NCBI GenBank assembly: GCA_023079485.1
Contig: CM041084.1
Span: forward strand, 10,972,609 to 11,036,608
DNA length: 64,000 nt
Direction: 5' to 3'
Origin: Archilochus colubris
Taxonomy: Eukaryota > Chordata > Aves > Apodiformes > Trochilidae
Shown: positions 1-14,035 of the stretch, piece after piece
How the letters are laid out: each line of letters starts with the position of its first letter
Position numbering within the stretch: the stretch's first letter is position 1
Notes under the pieces: generated by a model
The model's database searches: none
What the model was told of the DNA's origin: nothing
The model's input: only the letters and a program-made list of their open reading frames with translations
Made by a program: the position numbers and the translations under genes

Positions 1-653
1 GAGAGCCTTGGGAAGTCAATTAATGAATTCAAGCAAGGTGGAAGGTCTAAAAAGTGAATACTGCAGAGTGTGTATGGATGAATGTAAATGTAAACTGGAG
101 ATCTGATGCTCCTGAGAACACCACTACTTGGACTGTTTCCCTGCTGTAACATTTAGTATCTTTTAATTTACCTAATCTCTGCACTTTGTTTGGCACAGAG
201 CCTTTCAAGCATACATTAGAGATAAGTCAGAGGAATGCTGTTTGCGAACATTAGTTGTTCTTACAGTGCTTTGCAAGTCTGAACATAAAAAAGTAAGATC
301 CAAAGGATTTTTTAAAATCTTTTTTAAGCCATATGATTTCTTGTGGGAAACAAAGCTGTACCTACAAATCCTTTTGGGATCAGCTTCTTGGGGTAGAGCT
401 TACTCTGTGGTGCTGTGCTGCCTCCTGGCATCTGATTAGCCTGGAGTTATTGTGCCTTTGTAAGGAAAAGTTGTTTCAACAAGCAAAAATTCCAGTTTTT
501 CAACCAGGGGAAGGCAAATCAGACCTCCTCCTGGTCTCTTTGCAGGAATTTTAGGCACACACGGAGGAGAGAATGGCTATCATATTCAGCCTCCTTCCCT
601 AACCCTGAAAGATCCACAGCCATGTAGATGTAAGGAGACACACTTAAGCATAT

Positions 654-686
654 ATCCATTTTTTTTTCTTTCTTTCTTTTTTTTCC
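654..686. repeat. T/C-rich simple repeat (TTTC)n
   Basis: Impure tttcttt repeat of about 30 bp. Confidence 0.75.
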
Positions 687-2272
687 CATAAACTGTTAAT
701 AGTGATGAAAACCATGGCAAAACCACAGCATTTTAAACTGGGAGAATGCTCAGCTATTTTTCAGAGGAAAGCAGATTCTAATTCACAAATATTTTCAGTA
801 ATACTACTGCACTGAGAGCCTCTGCAGGCTGTACACCATATGTTTCTACAGTTTGTTGCAGAAAGCTTAATTTTAACACATTATTATTGCAAACATTAAA
901 ACAATCTAATTAAGTAAAACATAAAAAAACATAGCAGCAAATAGGCAACACCTCTTTCATAAAACCTGAAACATTCTTTCCTTGTACAATCCTTGCGAGT
1001 GGCTGAAATTTGCTCAGATACATAGAGGAGAGGATTTCTTTGACACAGTAATTTTTGCTTTGTTTTGCTAAATGTAGATTTCCAAGGTACTGTTCTGGGA
1101 ACAAACCATTTGCCTGAAAAGCCAGTTTAATATAATGTGGAATGAAATATGCTGGCTTGTTAAAAAAGAAAGAAAGAGGCATATCCCTTTCTGGGAGGGG
1201 TATGGGAGGGCACAATCCCACACTAGAATTAGATGAAAACTAAGAAAAATTATGAAGAACAGTTTGACAGTTCCTAAATGGAATTTCAGTTTGACTGTGT
1301 TTATACCTCTTCAAATCTAATTGTCTGCAATCATCATGCAACCAAGGTACTGCTGATACAGTGCCTCAGAAGGATGAATTTTGGGTCAATTCTCATTTGT
1401 CAAGCATCAAGGCACCCTTGTGATATAAATGTAATTACAGTTACTTTACAGATGAATGAGTGAAGGCACTAAAAGGGTTGGGGGACTGGTCCAGGGGAAT
1501 AGTCTGGAGCTGGGCACAGCCAGGTGTTCTGATTTCCTGATGCTCTGGCTAAGTGCTAAACACTGGAACGCTGCCTGTCTTTCATAATATGAAAGTTTGT
1601 TTCTAAACTTGTTTTCCCTGCTGAAGAGTGACTTCATCCATAACAGAAAACTAAAATGTATTTGCAGGACTGATATAACTGGGTCCCATATGGTGGACTG
1701 AAAATCTGATCAGCTTTATTTAGACTAGAAAGAAAGAAAGAAAAAAGAGAGTATCTCAATAAAACTATCTGCACCTTCATGTAAAAAAAAAAGAATCAAA
1801 TCATAAATTTAATCTCCAGCTGTACTGCAGTTCAAGACTGAATTTCGAGCATACCCTCCAAATCTGCATCCCAGGGCATTTTGTACTCATTAAGAGTTAA
1901 TTAGCTTAGAGGCACATACAATTCCTAAAAGAATAATTTTAAAAATGCTAAATAGAACAAATAACTTTTAACTTTGTATTTAGAAATCCCTGCAGTCAAA
2001 GCTTTCTTTGCTTCATTTGGCAGAAGGTTCCAAAGCCAGAGAGCTAAGAGACTCACTAAAGGCAAACTAACGACATGACTTTGGATAACACTTAGGGACG
2101 ATAAGGAATTCAGCATTTGCTGATCTCAAGGAGTGACCTGGGACACCAAAGAATAGCAAATCCATTAAATGTGAAGCCTCTTAGCTAAAATAAGTCAGGT
2201 GAACATTTTTGTCTCAAATACATTGCCTAAAGTGATGCCAGTGAAAGTAATAGAAGCAATAGAGTGACATAA

Positions 2273-2437
2273 ATTCATAGAATCACAAAATCATTTAGGT
2301 TGGAAAAGACCTAGAAGATCATTGAGTCCAACCATAAACTTAAGACTGTTAAGTCCACCACTAAATCATGTCCCTAAGCACCATATCTACATGTCTTTTA
2401 ATTACCTCCAGGGATGGTGAGTCAACCACTTCCATAC
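2273..2437 (-). mobile_element. CR1 LINE 3' fragment
   Basis: The CR1 3' terminus appears reversed: attcatagaatcacaaaatc, then ttaggttggaaaagacct and gatcattgagtccaacca, followed by the 'cagggatggtgagtcaaccact' type segment. The 3' end is at the low coordinate, so the element is on the minus strand. It is 5'-truncated and short, as usual for avian CR1. Confidence 0.9.
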
Positions 2438-5400
2438 ATAGATACATGTAGGATGCAGGAAAAAACATATTTAATCTGAGAGGTCATTTATGAGTTACCA
2501 TATTGCCTTAAGTTTCCAGATGGATATTCCAAAGTACAATGGGAAGGAGGAAAAGAATCAGTCTGGTATGTCTGATGGAGAAAAAGATGAAGTCAAGAGA
2601 TGCATGGCTCAGCCTTGTAAGGGATTTGGTACCCTGAGGATCCCTGTCATGCAGCATTAATTTCAGGTTCTTGAATTATATGACCCTGAAAGATGTCATG
2701 GTGGCAGAGCTGGGTGTAGAGTTAGTTTCCTAACGTGCAACACTAAGTTCCAAGAAGCATAGCACAGTGCTCTCCCCTCTAACACACACCAGAGCAGCTA
2801 TTTGGCTTTACTCAGTCACGTACACTGAAACCAGTGGAAGCTTTTCTGCCTCTTTAGAATCTTAAATTGCCTTTCAATGTTTCTATAAAAATAAAATTGG
2901 TTAAAAACATATCTAATGCATACAGGGCAGGTGGAGATAAGACTTGGAACATTTATCCCTGGCCAGTTTATAACTAGAGTTTATAACTATAGCTTTCATT
3001 ATAGAGATTTGCTTGCTTTACTATTAAGAAATAATCCCACTAAAAGATACATATCAAGATGATCAGTCCAGATAGGATACAAAACAGAAAATCCAACTCC
3101 TGATGGCCATTGTGAGTCTGGTTCAGATTTTGGGATCCAAGCTAAACTATGTTATCTGGCATCAGAAATAATTTATAAAACTATACAGAAAAGGAACCAT
3201 TTTTTTTGTTATTCTTTTATCAAAACAATTAATCTTAGAGAAAAGTTGTGCTTAGTGATATCACAGTTCCTACTGCCAGACATGAGTGAAAATGAAAGTC
3301 TCCATCTGGATTAAACGCAAGAGCCAAATACATCTTGGCAGCTTCTGAACAACTATCAGGCTGGTGGTAGGAAAAGGGAAAATTTCAGAAGATAGGGATA
3401 AAAAGAAGAGCAGACACATTCCTTGTGAAAGAGAAATTCAGTGCAATTAATAGAGGCGTATGCAACTGCAGTGATCACATCCTGGCAGACAAATGTCAGC
3501 TTGAGGTAGGGATTCAGGAGAGGAGAAATTTAAAAGATAGAGACAGTCAAAACTCTGAAAATTTATACTAAGACATAGGGGAGAAAAAGCACTTGAATAC
3601 CACTTGAGAGCTGGACATGGAGGGGACTAATAATTGTGTGTCAAATCACCTTGGGAAACTGGCATGTGACATAATATGCCCTGGAAGGCAGTAGAGTTGT
3701 TCCTGGCTCTACAGTGCTCCAGATAAGGCTCAACAAGCAAGGATGAGTGTTCAGAAATGCCTGTACTCAGGCCAGGCAGGGTTAGCTGGGCCATGCCAGC
3801 TCCACCTGCATGTTGGGAGCAAAAACCACGACTCTCAGGAAGAACTGACTTTCCTGGTGCTGAGTTTCTTTCAAGTCCCCTGGTTTAATTCACTTGCTAT
3901 CCAAATCTTACCTTTCATAGGTCATCAGATTTTTCTGTGCAAACAACATCTGTCTCACAGACAATTTATTTGAGATCAAAACTTTGCTCAGTCATACTAG
4001 TACAGTGAGTGGTATGAGTTATGCAAACAAGACTTCTAGACCCACACTGGGAGGCAAATCTGCTGCCAGTGGCACCCAAACCATGCACATTGCCTAAGTG
4101 CCTATGGTATAAGGAAGAAGCAAAAGTTACTTGTACAGGTGCCTGGTGGACATAAGAAAACAGCTCATGCAAAATATTTTTGCTGTGAAAAAAGGCTGTG
4201 AGATCCTGCAGTATTCAATGAGCTAAATTTTAACATGTACAAGGAGGCTGGAAAAATGAAAAATAGATATCATTACTATTAAAACTGCACTATATTTTCT
4301 GAAGTATTAATCTGTCCTTGATTAGCATATCAAATTACTTGTGTTATTCACAAAGGAAAATCAAACTTTCGATCATACCATTACAGAACCAAAAACTTCT
4401 AGTAATTTCTCTGCACTAATATTTCAAATGGTATAAATAATTAAATGTGTTCAAGTTTGCAGTGGGAGTCTTCAGGGTAAAACTGACATTCAACAGGAGT
4501 AGTAAGGATATTAAAATCAATAGATTATAAAGGAGAAAGCCTTTAGTAAACATTTTCTATTGAAATCCTGTCTTAGGGTTTATAGGGTTGAAATATCAAA
4601 AAGGTTAAATTTGCATATGGATGGGAAGAAATATTCTGCTATACAGATATCACCAAGGGCTCTGTTTCTCCTATCTCCCAAGTACTTCATTTTCCAGAAA
4701 ATTACTGACATTTTGGGGGTAAATGTTGAACACGATAAATGGGTTCTGGGTTGAATTAAGTTCACACCTCCCTTCACAGCTAAAAGGAGGTGCACACTTG
4801 GTTCTTTTGACTGGCCAGGGGGGAACACACACTGGTTGATAGAGGGAGTGTGAATTTTTTCCTGTGGAGAACTCTCACTGTTTAAAGGGGAGCACACAGC
4901 ACAGAGAATAACAGTCCTGAAGGGCTGCTCCTGGTCAGGGTGTGCAGCAAATTGCTACACAAGGCACTTTTTCCCAGGTGTGTAAATAAGTTTGCTGTAG
5001 CTAGCTGGAGATTCATCTCTAAGTGATTGTACCCTGGAGGCAATGAATTTAGTCAGGTGCTTCACAGGTTCTACATCATCTTCAAAAGAGGCCTTCAGAA
5101 GAAAAATAGCTGAGGGTGGTGGGCTGCTCTCTACCATCAGTCTTCTAGCATCAAGTTAACCCCTGTCTGCAGGAGTTCCCCCAGCAGGGTGGGGAGGGCT
5201 GAACCAGGACCTAGAGGAGCAGCTAGACAGGGGTGACTGGAGGAAGGAAGGAGGGCTGGGAGATGCAGACAGGGGCTTGCAGGCTGGCTTCATACCCTGT
5301 CCAGCTTCCTGGCAGCCTATGTGATCAAACCACACGCTTTGCTGTGAGTCTCAGTTCTCCAGAGTTAAAAGGGGATGATTTTAACTCGCATCCCAAGGGC

Positions 5401-6028
5401 ACTGTGAGGCAAATAGCACTGGCAGTGGTGACAGTCTCCAAGCAGGGTCATGCAAGGACTTCTGCCTCCAGATTGGAGGCTGCAGCCCACAGCCCCTCAT
5501 AACTCAGCCTTCCTTCAGCATTTGCAGGCATTTACAGGGTATTACTCAAAGAACAAGGTACTGGCAACCCAGCACAATCACATTCATTGTGATTCTTTCC
5601 TTGAGATGTGCAGTAATTATTTCTTTCTGATCATAACTCCTACAGTATTGACTATTATGTCAGGTTTTGGCTTATCCCTCAGGGCCAGGGTACATAGGCT
5701 TTGTTTTATCTTAGATGCAGGTGGTTTTATTTTTTCTGGCTGTATGTTTTCATTTCAGCTGACCCTGTTGTTACACCCTGTGTGCATCCTGATTCAGAGA
5801 GGTCTTCTCATTCATGCTCCTCAGAGGAGATAGGATGTGTGCACAGGCAGCAGCTGGATGCACATTTCCACACTGATCTAATGAAAACTCCAATAAAAAT
5901 AACACACTTCTGACACTGAATATCCTTATGATTTTCTTACCAAGACTGATGGGGAAGATCAACTGCTCCTATAGACTCAGCCAAAAGAATCACTTTCACC
6001 ACCACCACCACCCCCCCACCTGCTCATA

Positions 6029-6034
6029 GCCCTA
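6029..6034. repeat. Target-site duplication, left copy
   Basis: GCCCTA directly before the solo LTR, matching 6358-6363 exactly. Confidence 0.85.
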
Positions 6035-6357
6035 TGTAGCAAGACGAACCTCTTTTAGGGTATGGCGCTTCAAGGTCCAACCAAGTGTTCCAGCAGAGAC
6101 TCATGAACAGTGCTCCGAGCCTATAGCCACAGAGTTGACTAGCCTGGCTTGGTGCTGTTGCTCTGAGAGCAACTGATCTCTCTGCTGGCTAACTCAGGAG
6201 TGAGCTCCGCCTGTGTCTCAGGCCTCACCTTTTATTGGCCCCCTGGTCCTGCTCATGCACAGTGGGGGCCCACCCTAATTGGGCACAGGTGGGCTTGACA
6301 CAAGCTCATGATCACTCCCTGGCAATTAGTGGCACCTGGTTGCCTTGTTACACTACA
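6035..6357 (-). mobile_element. Solo LTR (endogenous retrovirus, 6-bp TSD)
   Basis: A 323-bp block begins TGTAG and ends CTACA and is flanked on both sides by the exact 6-bp duplication GCCCTA (6029-6034 and 6358-6363). It lies on the minus strand, because a ggccaataaaaggtg TATA/poly(A)-like segment (reverse of 6226-6240) reads that way and the same family occurs in the opposite orientation at 16770. The TG...CA ends and 6-bp duplication fit an alpha/beta-retrovirus-like (ERVK-type) LTR. No gag, pol or env sequence is next to it, so it is a solo LTR. It lies in the same sense as ADARB2. Confidence 0.85.
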
Positions 6358-6363
6358 GCCCTA
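6358..6363. repeat. Target-site duplication, right copy
   Basis: GCCCTA directly after the solo LTR, matching 6029-6034 exactly. Confidence 0.85.
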
Positions 6364-9211
6364 TTACTAATATTTTAGCTATCATAATGAATTCCTTATT
6401 GCCAAATTTGTTGCAGTCTTTAAGACTCCTCAGTGGCTTGGCTGACCTTGCCTGCCTTGGTTGACTTACCCTGACTGCAATGGGCTTCCAGGCTCAGAGT
6501 GATTATTTGCAGGCTGTGTCCCTCTTCTCCCCTCACCCTGGCTGGGGGCTGGTTGCCCTGCTGCTTTCCTAGGCCCCACAAAATATATTTGCCATTAGTG
6601 TTCATTTATTACCAGCACTGTGCTGGCTGTTGTATAAGTCCAACTTTGAGCCTGTGTGGCAGATGAAAGAACAAAATGCCCTGAAGACCCCAGAATGGGA
6701 GTCAGAATACAAAATTCCCTTTTCCTCTCATGTGGTTTTTGGTTTTCCCAGTGAATATATAGGTTTGGAAAAATGATAACCACCACTTGCCTGAGGTGGG
6801 GAGGAATGCAGCATGCAAGGAGAAATTAAGATACAAAACTTGGGAAATGGGAAGATTATCTAAGGTTTGCTTTTGGTGAATTTCAGCACCATTAAGCCTG
6901 TGGGGTTTCCCAATGGCTTCTTTGGGTGTTAGATTCAAACCTGTTCTAATGAATGTGAGGTTTGCTAAAGACTGTTTCATCAAGTTTTGAGGAATTCTTC
7001 CTATATACAGCATATGCTTCAGCATGGATTAAAGACTGCAGGAGGCCTCTCTCTTTTGATGCTTCTTGGGTGGATAAATGGGAGCTGAAAGTCCTTAACT
7101 GTGTATGCAACTTTTTAATTAGAGAACCCAGAGGACTCACAGTGAAATTTGTTTTAAATGTTTTAAGTGAAACTTCAGTCATGAATGTGACACTGTTCAT
7201 AGGATATTTTCCTCATATGATGACTTTTTTCACACATATGTCAAGTTTAAAATGGAGGAGGAAACCAAGTTTTATTGGGGCATTTGGAGGCAGATGGACA
7301 AATTCAGAAGCTGATAGCTATGATGCGAATTCTGATACATGAAAAGCTTCTCAATTTGTACAAGTACTACTATGTGATACTGTAAATTAGATTGATCAAT
7401 GTTTAATATGTCAAAAGAAAATTGTAGCAACAGTAGGAAGTAAGGATCAAACACAAAATTTATTCTATGAGCACAGTAAAAAACATTGGTCTGTTTTCAC
7501 ACTATATCCCTTGACTACAGGGAATCAATCAAGCTTAATATAATGTATCTTATAATGTATCTTTTTATTTGTTTCAGAACCCCCTGGAGTGACTGAAAGA
7601 AAATGGAACACATAAAATAAGCATACCATTGAAAAAGGAAATGCTGTTGAAACCAAATGCCCCAGCTCCTCCAAAAAGTGTGGTTTTCTATTTAGTAGGA
7701 AAGCATTTTGTATGTAGGTTTAATTAGAATCTTTAAATTCACATTAGTGTGTTAATGTTAGGATGCTAACAGATGAGCCCCTCTATTTGGAGTTGATTCA
7801 TTGCTGTCTGCATTTATCTTGCTCTAAAAGATGCTACCAATAAGTACATTTCAATGAATTTGGACGAAACAAGCTTCTCCACAGACATGAACAGTTGTTC
7901 CCTAAAGGAGGCCAAGCTCAGTTTCCAGCTTTGCTGTTCTGAGTTCAGCTCTGCATTTCTCGCTCTGGTAATGAAGAATGTCCATACCAATTTCGCAGAA
8001 TCATTCTTGAAGTCAATACTGCACCTGCTAACAAACACCAGACAGGATGGGTTGTTTGTTTGCCTTTTTTCTTCTCTTTTACTGATCCTTAACCCAAAAG
8101 CCTTCTTCCTACAGAGGCACACATAAGGTTGGCTGCAAGAACTGAATAATTCAAAACAATGAAGTAGTGTTTGCTTCACAGCCTCGTGTCTGCGTCAGGA
8201 CAAGCCTCAGGTGTCAAGCTGTTGTACACTGCAGATATAAAATTAGCACAAATGGGTTTTCTTTAACTGGATAAAAACTCTATAAAGTCACCAGTGCCCA
8301 GAAATGGCTAGCTCCATAAAAAGGTTTTTTTGTTCTCTATTAAAAAAAAACAACAGATTTTTCATTCATATCATGAGCCCTCTCTTGTTAATAAAATCAG
8401 TGCTTTATCTGGGAAATGTTCTTTCATCTTTCTGTTTCCTTGCTTTATCTTTCCTAGGTGCATTAAATCAAATATCCTTTGGAAGCCAATACCCTCGTTG
8501 GAGGCACTACCCTCATTCCTCTGGGCTGTTACAGGTCCACTCTCTTCCCAAAGCCTAACCAGCGAGCAGGTCTTGGGTAAATGTTCAAAGCAGGGAGAGA
8601 ACAGTGCTTGCTCAAATCCCTTGAGCATCACTTCGAAAATCTATGCTTGTGTGTTTATGGTTCTCATCAAGGAGCTGTGTTATTAAGTGCTTTCCCCATC
8701 ACACATATGCTTGGTTAGATAAAGCAGGGTGCAGGCAGTGTCCAAAACAAATTTAATCTATTCTGAACTGCTGATCCCAGCAAGGCACTGCACGATTCAA
8801 CTTTCTGAATCACTGCAGAGTGAGGCATATAATACAGTCTGTGGCAATTACTGCACAGACATTAGAATTTTTCCTTTCTTGTTTTTAAAGATCTTGCTGT
8901 CATTTACTGTAATGATTCTTGAAATCCATCTGTAACCTTGCTAGCAACCTTTCTTTTGGCTGAGAGGGGTTGTAAGGCAAGCTACATTTCATATTACCTC
9001 ACTGTTCTCTGGGCTCCTCCTCAGATGTGTAATTGGCAAGGAAATTTCTTATAATCTGCAGTGGCTTTGTGGCAGCAGAATCAACATTTCTGCTGAATCC
9101 CCATTGCCACTTGGGCACCCAAAAGATCTGTTTGGGACTGATACCTGAAGCCAGGGCAAAAAACCAGTCACCTCCTGACTTACCACCCCTTACTGGACAA
9201 ACACAAAAGGG

Positions 9212-9480
9212 CAGGTAGTGATAGGACAAGGGGCAATGACTTTAAACTGAAAGAGAGTAGATTTAGACTAGACATTAGGAAGAAATTCTTTACTATGAAA
9301 GTGGTGAGAGACTGGCACAGGTTGCCTGGGGAAGTTGTGGCTGCCCCATTCCTGGAATTGTTCAAGGACAGGTTGGATGGGGATTTGAGCAACCAGGTTT
9401 AGTGGGAGGTGTCCCTGCCCATGTGGGGGGTTTGTAATGAGATGATATTTGGTCCCTTCCAACCTCAACCATTCTATGGT
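9212..9480 (+). mobile_element. CR1 LINE 3' fragment
   Basis: Plus-strand CR1 tail. It runs from 'gtgataggacaaggggcaatg' through 'agattagacattaggaagaaattcttt'-like and 'ctggcacaggttgcctgggga' segments to 'ggtcccttccaacctcaacc' and ends at attctatgg. This is the conserved 3' portion of the element, 5'-truncated, with no full reading frame. Confidence 0.93.
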
Positions 9481-11741
9481 GACTCCTTGAAAAGAGTTTT
9501 ACTATTTTATATCTACTGGGAACTTGAATCTGAAGATAAAAATTCAGCATTACTTTTAGCTCATGCTCTAAAAAACAACTATCACTTCCTCACCCTTTTC
9601 TGCTCCATCTCCAGTGCAAAAAATTCCTAAACTGGTGTCCACACCTGAAGCCTGGGAATGGCCTTTTTAAGCCCTTGGAAAAAACCCACTGCCTGAGCCC
9701 AAGGAACGACTGAATGTGAGACCAGGAGATTGTGGAGCAACACTGTATGGGCTGCTGTACATTAGATGGCCTTCCCTTGGGACCATACCTCAACAAGAGT
9801 GGAAAGAATTTACCTGCAGATGAGTGTGATGTTACAGCTTTTATTGAAAGCTGAAATCTCTTATTGCAAATAAAGTTGTAAAGAAAAATTTTTCATCATG
9901 GGAGAGTTGCTTGCAGAGACTTATTCACATTGGGACAGTAAAAAACAGCTTCTTGGGAGAAAAAAAGAAAAAGAATAAAAGGATAACCCCAGTAATTATA
10001 ACCAAACCCAATTATTTCTATTTATTTTGCTATTTACACAGAAATCTCAAAGCTACCTACAAATTGATCAAACCCTAAAACTTTAATGCCAGGTAGGTGA
10101 ATATATTTATTCCTGGGTAACTGATGATCAAATTGAGAAACAACCAACTTTAATATTTAGCTCATGCAGGTCAGTATCAAAGACAAGAAATAGAATGTGC
10201 AATACTTGCCTTAGAGCAAAAAAAGAAGACATAATACAAATATGAATAAATTTCTTTTATCAGCACACCATACATCTGGGAGGATACCCCTAAGGCATTA
10301 TACATCTGGGCTCCTATGTGCAGCCACAGGGTAATAATGAATCTCCCAAAATTCGAGCAGTGGTCATTGAGAGAAAAGAAGCATCAACTTCATACTCAGC
10401 TCTTGTAATATGTAAAACTGTGTCACCAAACCCTGTTTTTAAGATAATTGTTGAATGTTACCTCCTTTGCTAAGGACACATAACCTTGAGGGCACTCTGT
10501 TAAATTATGTCTACCACATCTCTCTCCTGCTCTACTCCCAGGGCTCCTCAGCAAGGAGAAGCTGGCACACAAGCCTTCTGCTACTCTTTTCAGTCTGCAA
10601 AACTGTTCTCTCAAAACCTGAATGGGGTTGTAGCACACAAGGGCTACACAGAATTCTTGGACTCAAGAGATAACTAATACAGAAAGCAAGATAAAACATG
10701 CAGGAAAAAAAAAAAAAAAAAAAGTAGAGGATTTCAAGGCTGCCTGCCATTGCACCTTTGTCTTCCTGTCCTTCTTCATCCCTTCTCCTCCTGTGAATAT
10801 GTTATTAAATATCTCCCCCACCTCTTCTGTCAAGTGAATCTGTGCTTAGCCTCACAGAAGCATTGCCTAGGTGGTCTGGAAACCCAGGCAAACTGTTATA
10901 CAAATTGAGTCTGTCCAGTTTCTGATAACAACAAAACTAATTTATTTTTTGTTTATACTCCACTACCTTTGACAAAGCTTCCTCTAGAGATTTATATCTC
11001 CATCCTTACTGACTTCCAAATGTTTGTCAATTTTTTTGTTTTGCAACTGACAAAAGAAAAAAAATATCTGACATCAACCTTAGAAGAGGTAATGACTGCA
11101 GAAGGTTTTTTTCAGACGTGATAAAATCTTGCCTAAAACCATGTCCAACCTTTTCAGTAGAAAGTCCAGATGGCTTTGCAGCCTATACAGCAGATTTTAT
11201 TCACTGATGCTTTTCTAAGTGTCAGCAGGGTGTTGTCTTCCAGATCTAGTAAATGTGCAATGAAAGGCAGCTTGGAGGGAAGAAATAAACAAAACCAAAA
11301 AACCCCTTCTCACTTAAATTCCCCAGTCTCTCCCCAAAATCAAATTAATCTGAGAATTTCTCTATGCATCTGACTGAGAATTCCCCTCCAGGAGGCTCCA
11401 GGCTGGCAGTGATTTCCACACTCACTGCTGGCTCCAGGTCACCACTGTCCACAGTGCAAATGGTTCGGCTACAGGATCAGAACCTTTCCCAAGTCTATAT
11501 ACAGGCTGCAGACTGCAGCATCTCCCACTGTTGTTTTCACTATGGTTGACTTAGCACAAAGAAGCACTTATTAGTCTGACAAGCAAGCAGGGAAGTGGGT
11601 GGGTGAAGGCTTTGGGGATTTGGGCTGAGTTTCTGCCCCTGTGCCTGCATCTCCTGCAGCCAGGCATGCTGTCAGCCCCTGCATCAGCTTCCAGTTTGTA
11701 AAATGGGAACATTTTGGTGAAGCCATGCATGTGACTTAATG

Positions 11742-12230
11742 ATCATAGAATCATTAAGGTTGGAAAATACCTCTAGGATCAAGTTCAACCACCAACGCAA
11801 CACCAACAGCCAACGAAACCCTGTCCCAAAGTGCTATGTCCACACTTTTTCAAACAACTTCAGGGATGGTCAGTCTGCTACTTTCCTGGGCAGCCTGTTC
11901 TAATGCCTGACTACTCTTTCAGTAAATAATATTTTCCTAATATCCAGTCACTGATTATGTGAGAGAAGAGACCAAATCCCACCTCGCTACAACCTCTTAT
12001 CATGTAGCTGTAGAGAGAAACAAATTTTCCCCTCAGCCTTCTCTAGACTAAAGAAATCCCAATTGCCCCAGCTGCTCCTCATAAGACTTGTGCTCCAGAC
12101 CTTTCTTCATCTTCATTCCCATTCTTTGGACATGCTCCAGCCACTCAATGTCCTTGTAGTGAAGGGCCCAAAACTGAACACAGGACTCAAAGTACAGTAC
12201 ACAGTAGTTCACCAGAGCCAAGTGTAGGGG
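11742..12230 (-). mobile_element. CR1 LINE 3' fragment with decayed ORF2 C-terminus
   Basis: Minus-strand CR1 of about 490 bp. The 3' end is at 11742 (atcatagaatcattaaggttgg). At the upstream end (12048-12200) the minus strand still reads the tail of the CR1 ORF2 protein: CVQFWALHYKDIEWLEHVQR, then GLEHKSYEEQLGQLGFL. This matches the region just after the reverse transcriptase of avian CR1. Stops and indels elsewhere show it is dead. It is inverted relative to the CR1 at 9212, about 2.3 kb away. Confidence 0.92.
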
Positions 12231-13173
12231 AATAACATATGAACACAAGATACTCTCAGACCTGGCCAGTCATTTGTTCTTTCCTCACTACAGGGCTATA
12301 TGCTGGAAGGAGATGCTGGGCTTTGGAGGGTGAATGGAAGGAAACCTCAGACAGGAATTTAAAAGCATCACACTTGCTCTCAATGATTACAAATGTCAAA
12401 ACATTAAAACCACCAAGTTACCTTGCCAAGGTTGAACATTGCTGGTTTGACTTACACAACTTCTGTTTAGGACAATGTCTGTTTACAAATGAAACTGATT
12501 AAAAAAAAAAAAGAAAAGAAGGGGGAAGAGAAAGAAAAAAACTATCAGATCTGTTGTCAGGGAAGTGATGGGGGGTGATCTACTGCTTTTTAACATTTGG
12601 TTAGTCATGAAGTAATGCAGTAATAATAATATTTTTTCCATACAGTGGTGACAGCTAGAATGAGCACATTTTTTTTCACTATACAGAGTGCTCTTCAAGG
12701 TCACCAAGCCGGGAAGAATCATTCTATAGTTCTCGTGTCAAAGTGCCAAAATATCCTTTCCACAAAGCTGTACACCTTCAAGCCTTCCCTGAGATCCAGA
12801 GCCACTTTCTTCTGTTTGATGGTTTCTTGCCACTTCCACATTGTGCCCCAAGATAAGTAGCTTGACAAATGGCTGGGTAATACATGGTTGGGCAGCACAA
12901 TTGTACTCCAGAGTCTCAGTCTTCCACAGCCAACACACAGGCTTTGTAATATTTCCTTATATTCTTTCTTCCTTATGTTTCTTCTTCTATTGTCCTATAA
13001 TCCAATATGTTCTTAAAACCTAATGTGCATATTACTCTGTTTTATCTGTGTCCTGGGCTACCCCACCATTTAGTTTCCACGGGCAAACAAGAGATGGTTC
13101 AGTTCAGATAGTGCTGTGAAGGATGCAATGTTATGTCACACATACGTTGTCTCCTTGAGTGATAAGACTAAAA

Positions 13174-13282
13174 TATACTTATATATATAGATATAGATAT
13201 ACATATATATATATATATAGATATACATATATCTATATACACACACTATGTATATATATCTCTATATATACATTACTATATA
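13174..13282. repeat. TATATAGATA-type microsatellite
   Basis: About 110 bp of imperfect tatata/gata/caca repeats, apparently grown from TA and TATAGA units. It makes spurious tyrosine/isoleucine-rich frames and is not coding. Confidence 0.9.
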
Positions 13283-13994
13283 TCAGAGGTGAATGTCTCT
13301 CTGGTGAGGATAACAAGTCCCTGTTCCCAGGGGCAGAGTGTCCTGATGGAAAGCAGTGTAGTGGCCTCCCTCGCTGTGCTGGAAGGCGCTGTGCTGGGTT
13401 TAGGAAACGGAGCACTCTGCACCTTTTTGTGAAAGTTTAGGGTTGTTATTTCTAGGTGAACATTTCAGTAGCTACCCTAATTTCTGGTAGTTAGTCCATG
13501 GAGTCATGCAAGACCCATGACTGATGGCTGAGGTGGCTCTGGTGACCTCTTCTCATAAGAAACTATTTCTCTCCTCTACCCATACCCAGCTCTACTGACT
13601 CTCAGCAGCAGATGAAATGGGTTGTCTGTCCCTTCAGTTTCAGTGCTGTAGTGACAGTGAATAGGTATCAGTAGTAAGTGATCAGAATAAAGTGATTTCC
13701 TTACACGAGAAAACAGAATAAAATCCCTTCTCCTAAATCCCATTTAGCTCCACATTCATTGCAATCCTGTGCTTTTGTAGTGAAATGTTCAGATCCAATG
13801 GAAATGTCCCAGCTATTAATTTTCACTGCCAATAACAGGAGTCCTGTGCACTTTACATTGTCCTTTGATAGAGTAAAAACATATTTCAGCAGCTAATGAA
13901 ATTATCACAGACCCTATGACCTGGAAAACAAACAGAATGAGAAAGTCTTACCCTTGGTGGCTAAAATGTTGTGGTACAGCTGTATTTTGTACTG

Positions 13995-14000
<6 letters not shown>

Positions 14001-14032
<32 letters not shown>
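14001..14032. repeat. (AT)16 microsatellite
   Basis: Sixteen uninterrupted AT dinucleotides followed by gcatgtca. Confidence 0.97.

Positions 14033-14035
<3 letters not shown>

Noticed and set aside
12048..12248. Open frame with CVQFWALHYKD...GLEHKSYEEQ as a host gene
   Set aside because: It is the decayed C-terminal part of CR1 ORF2 inside a CR1 fragment.
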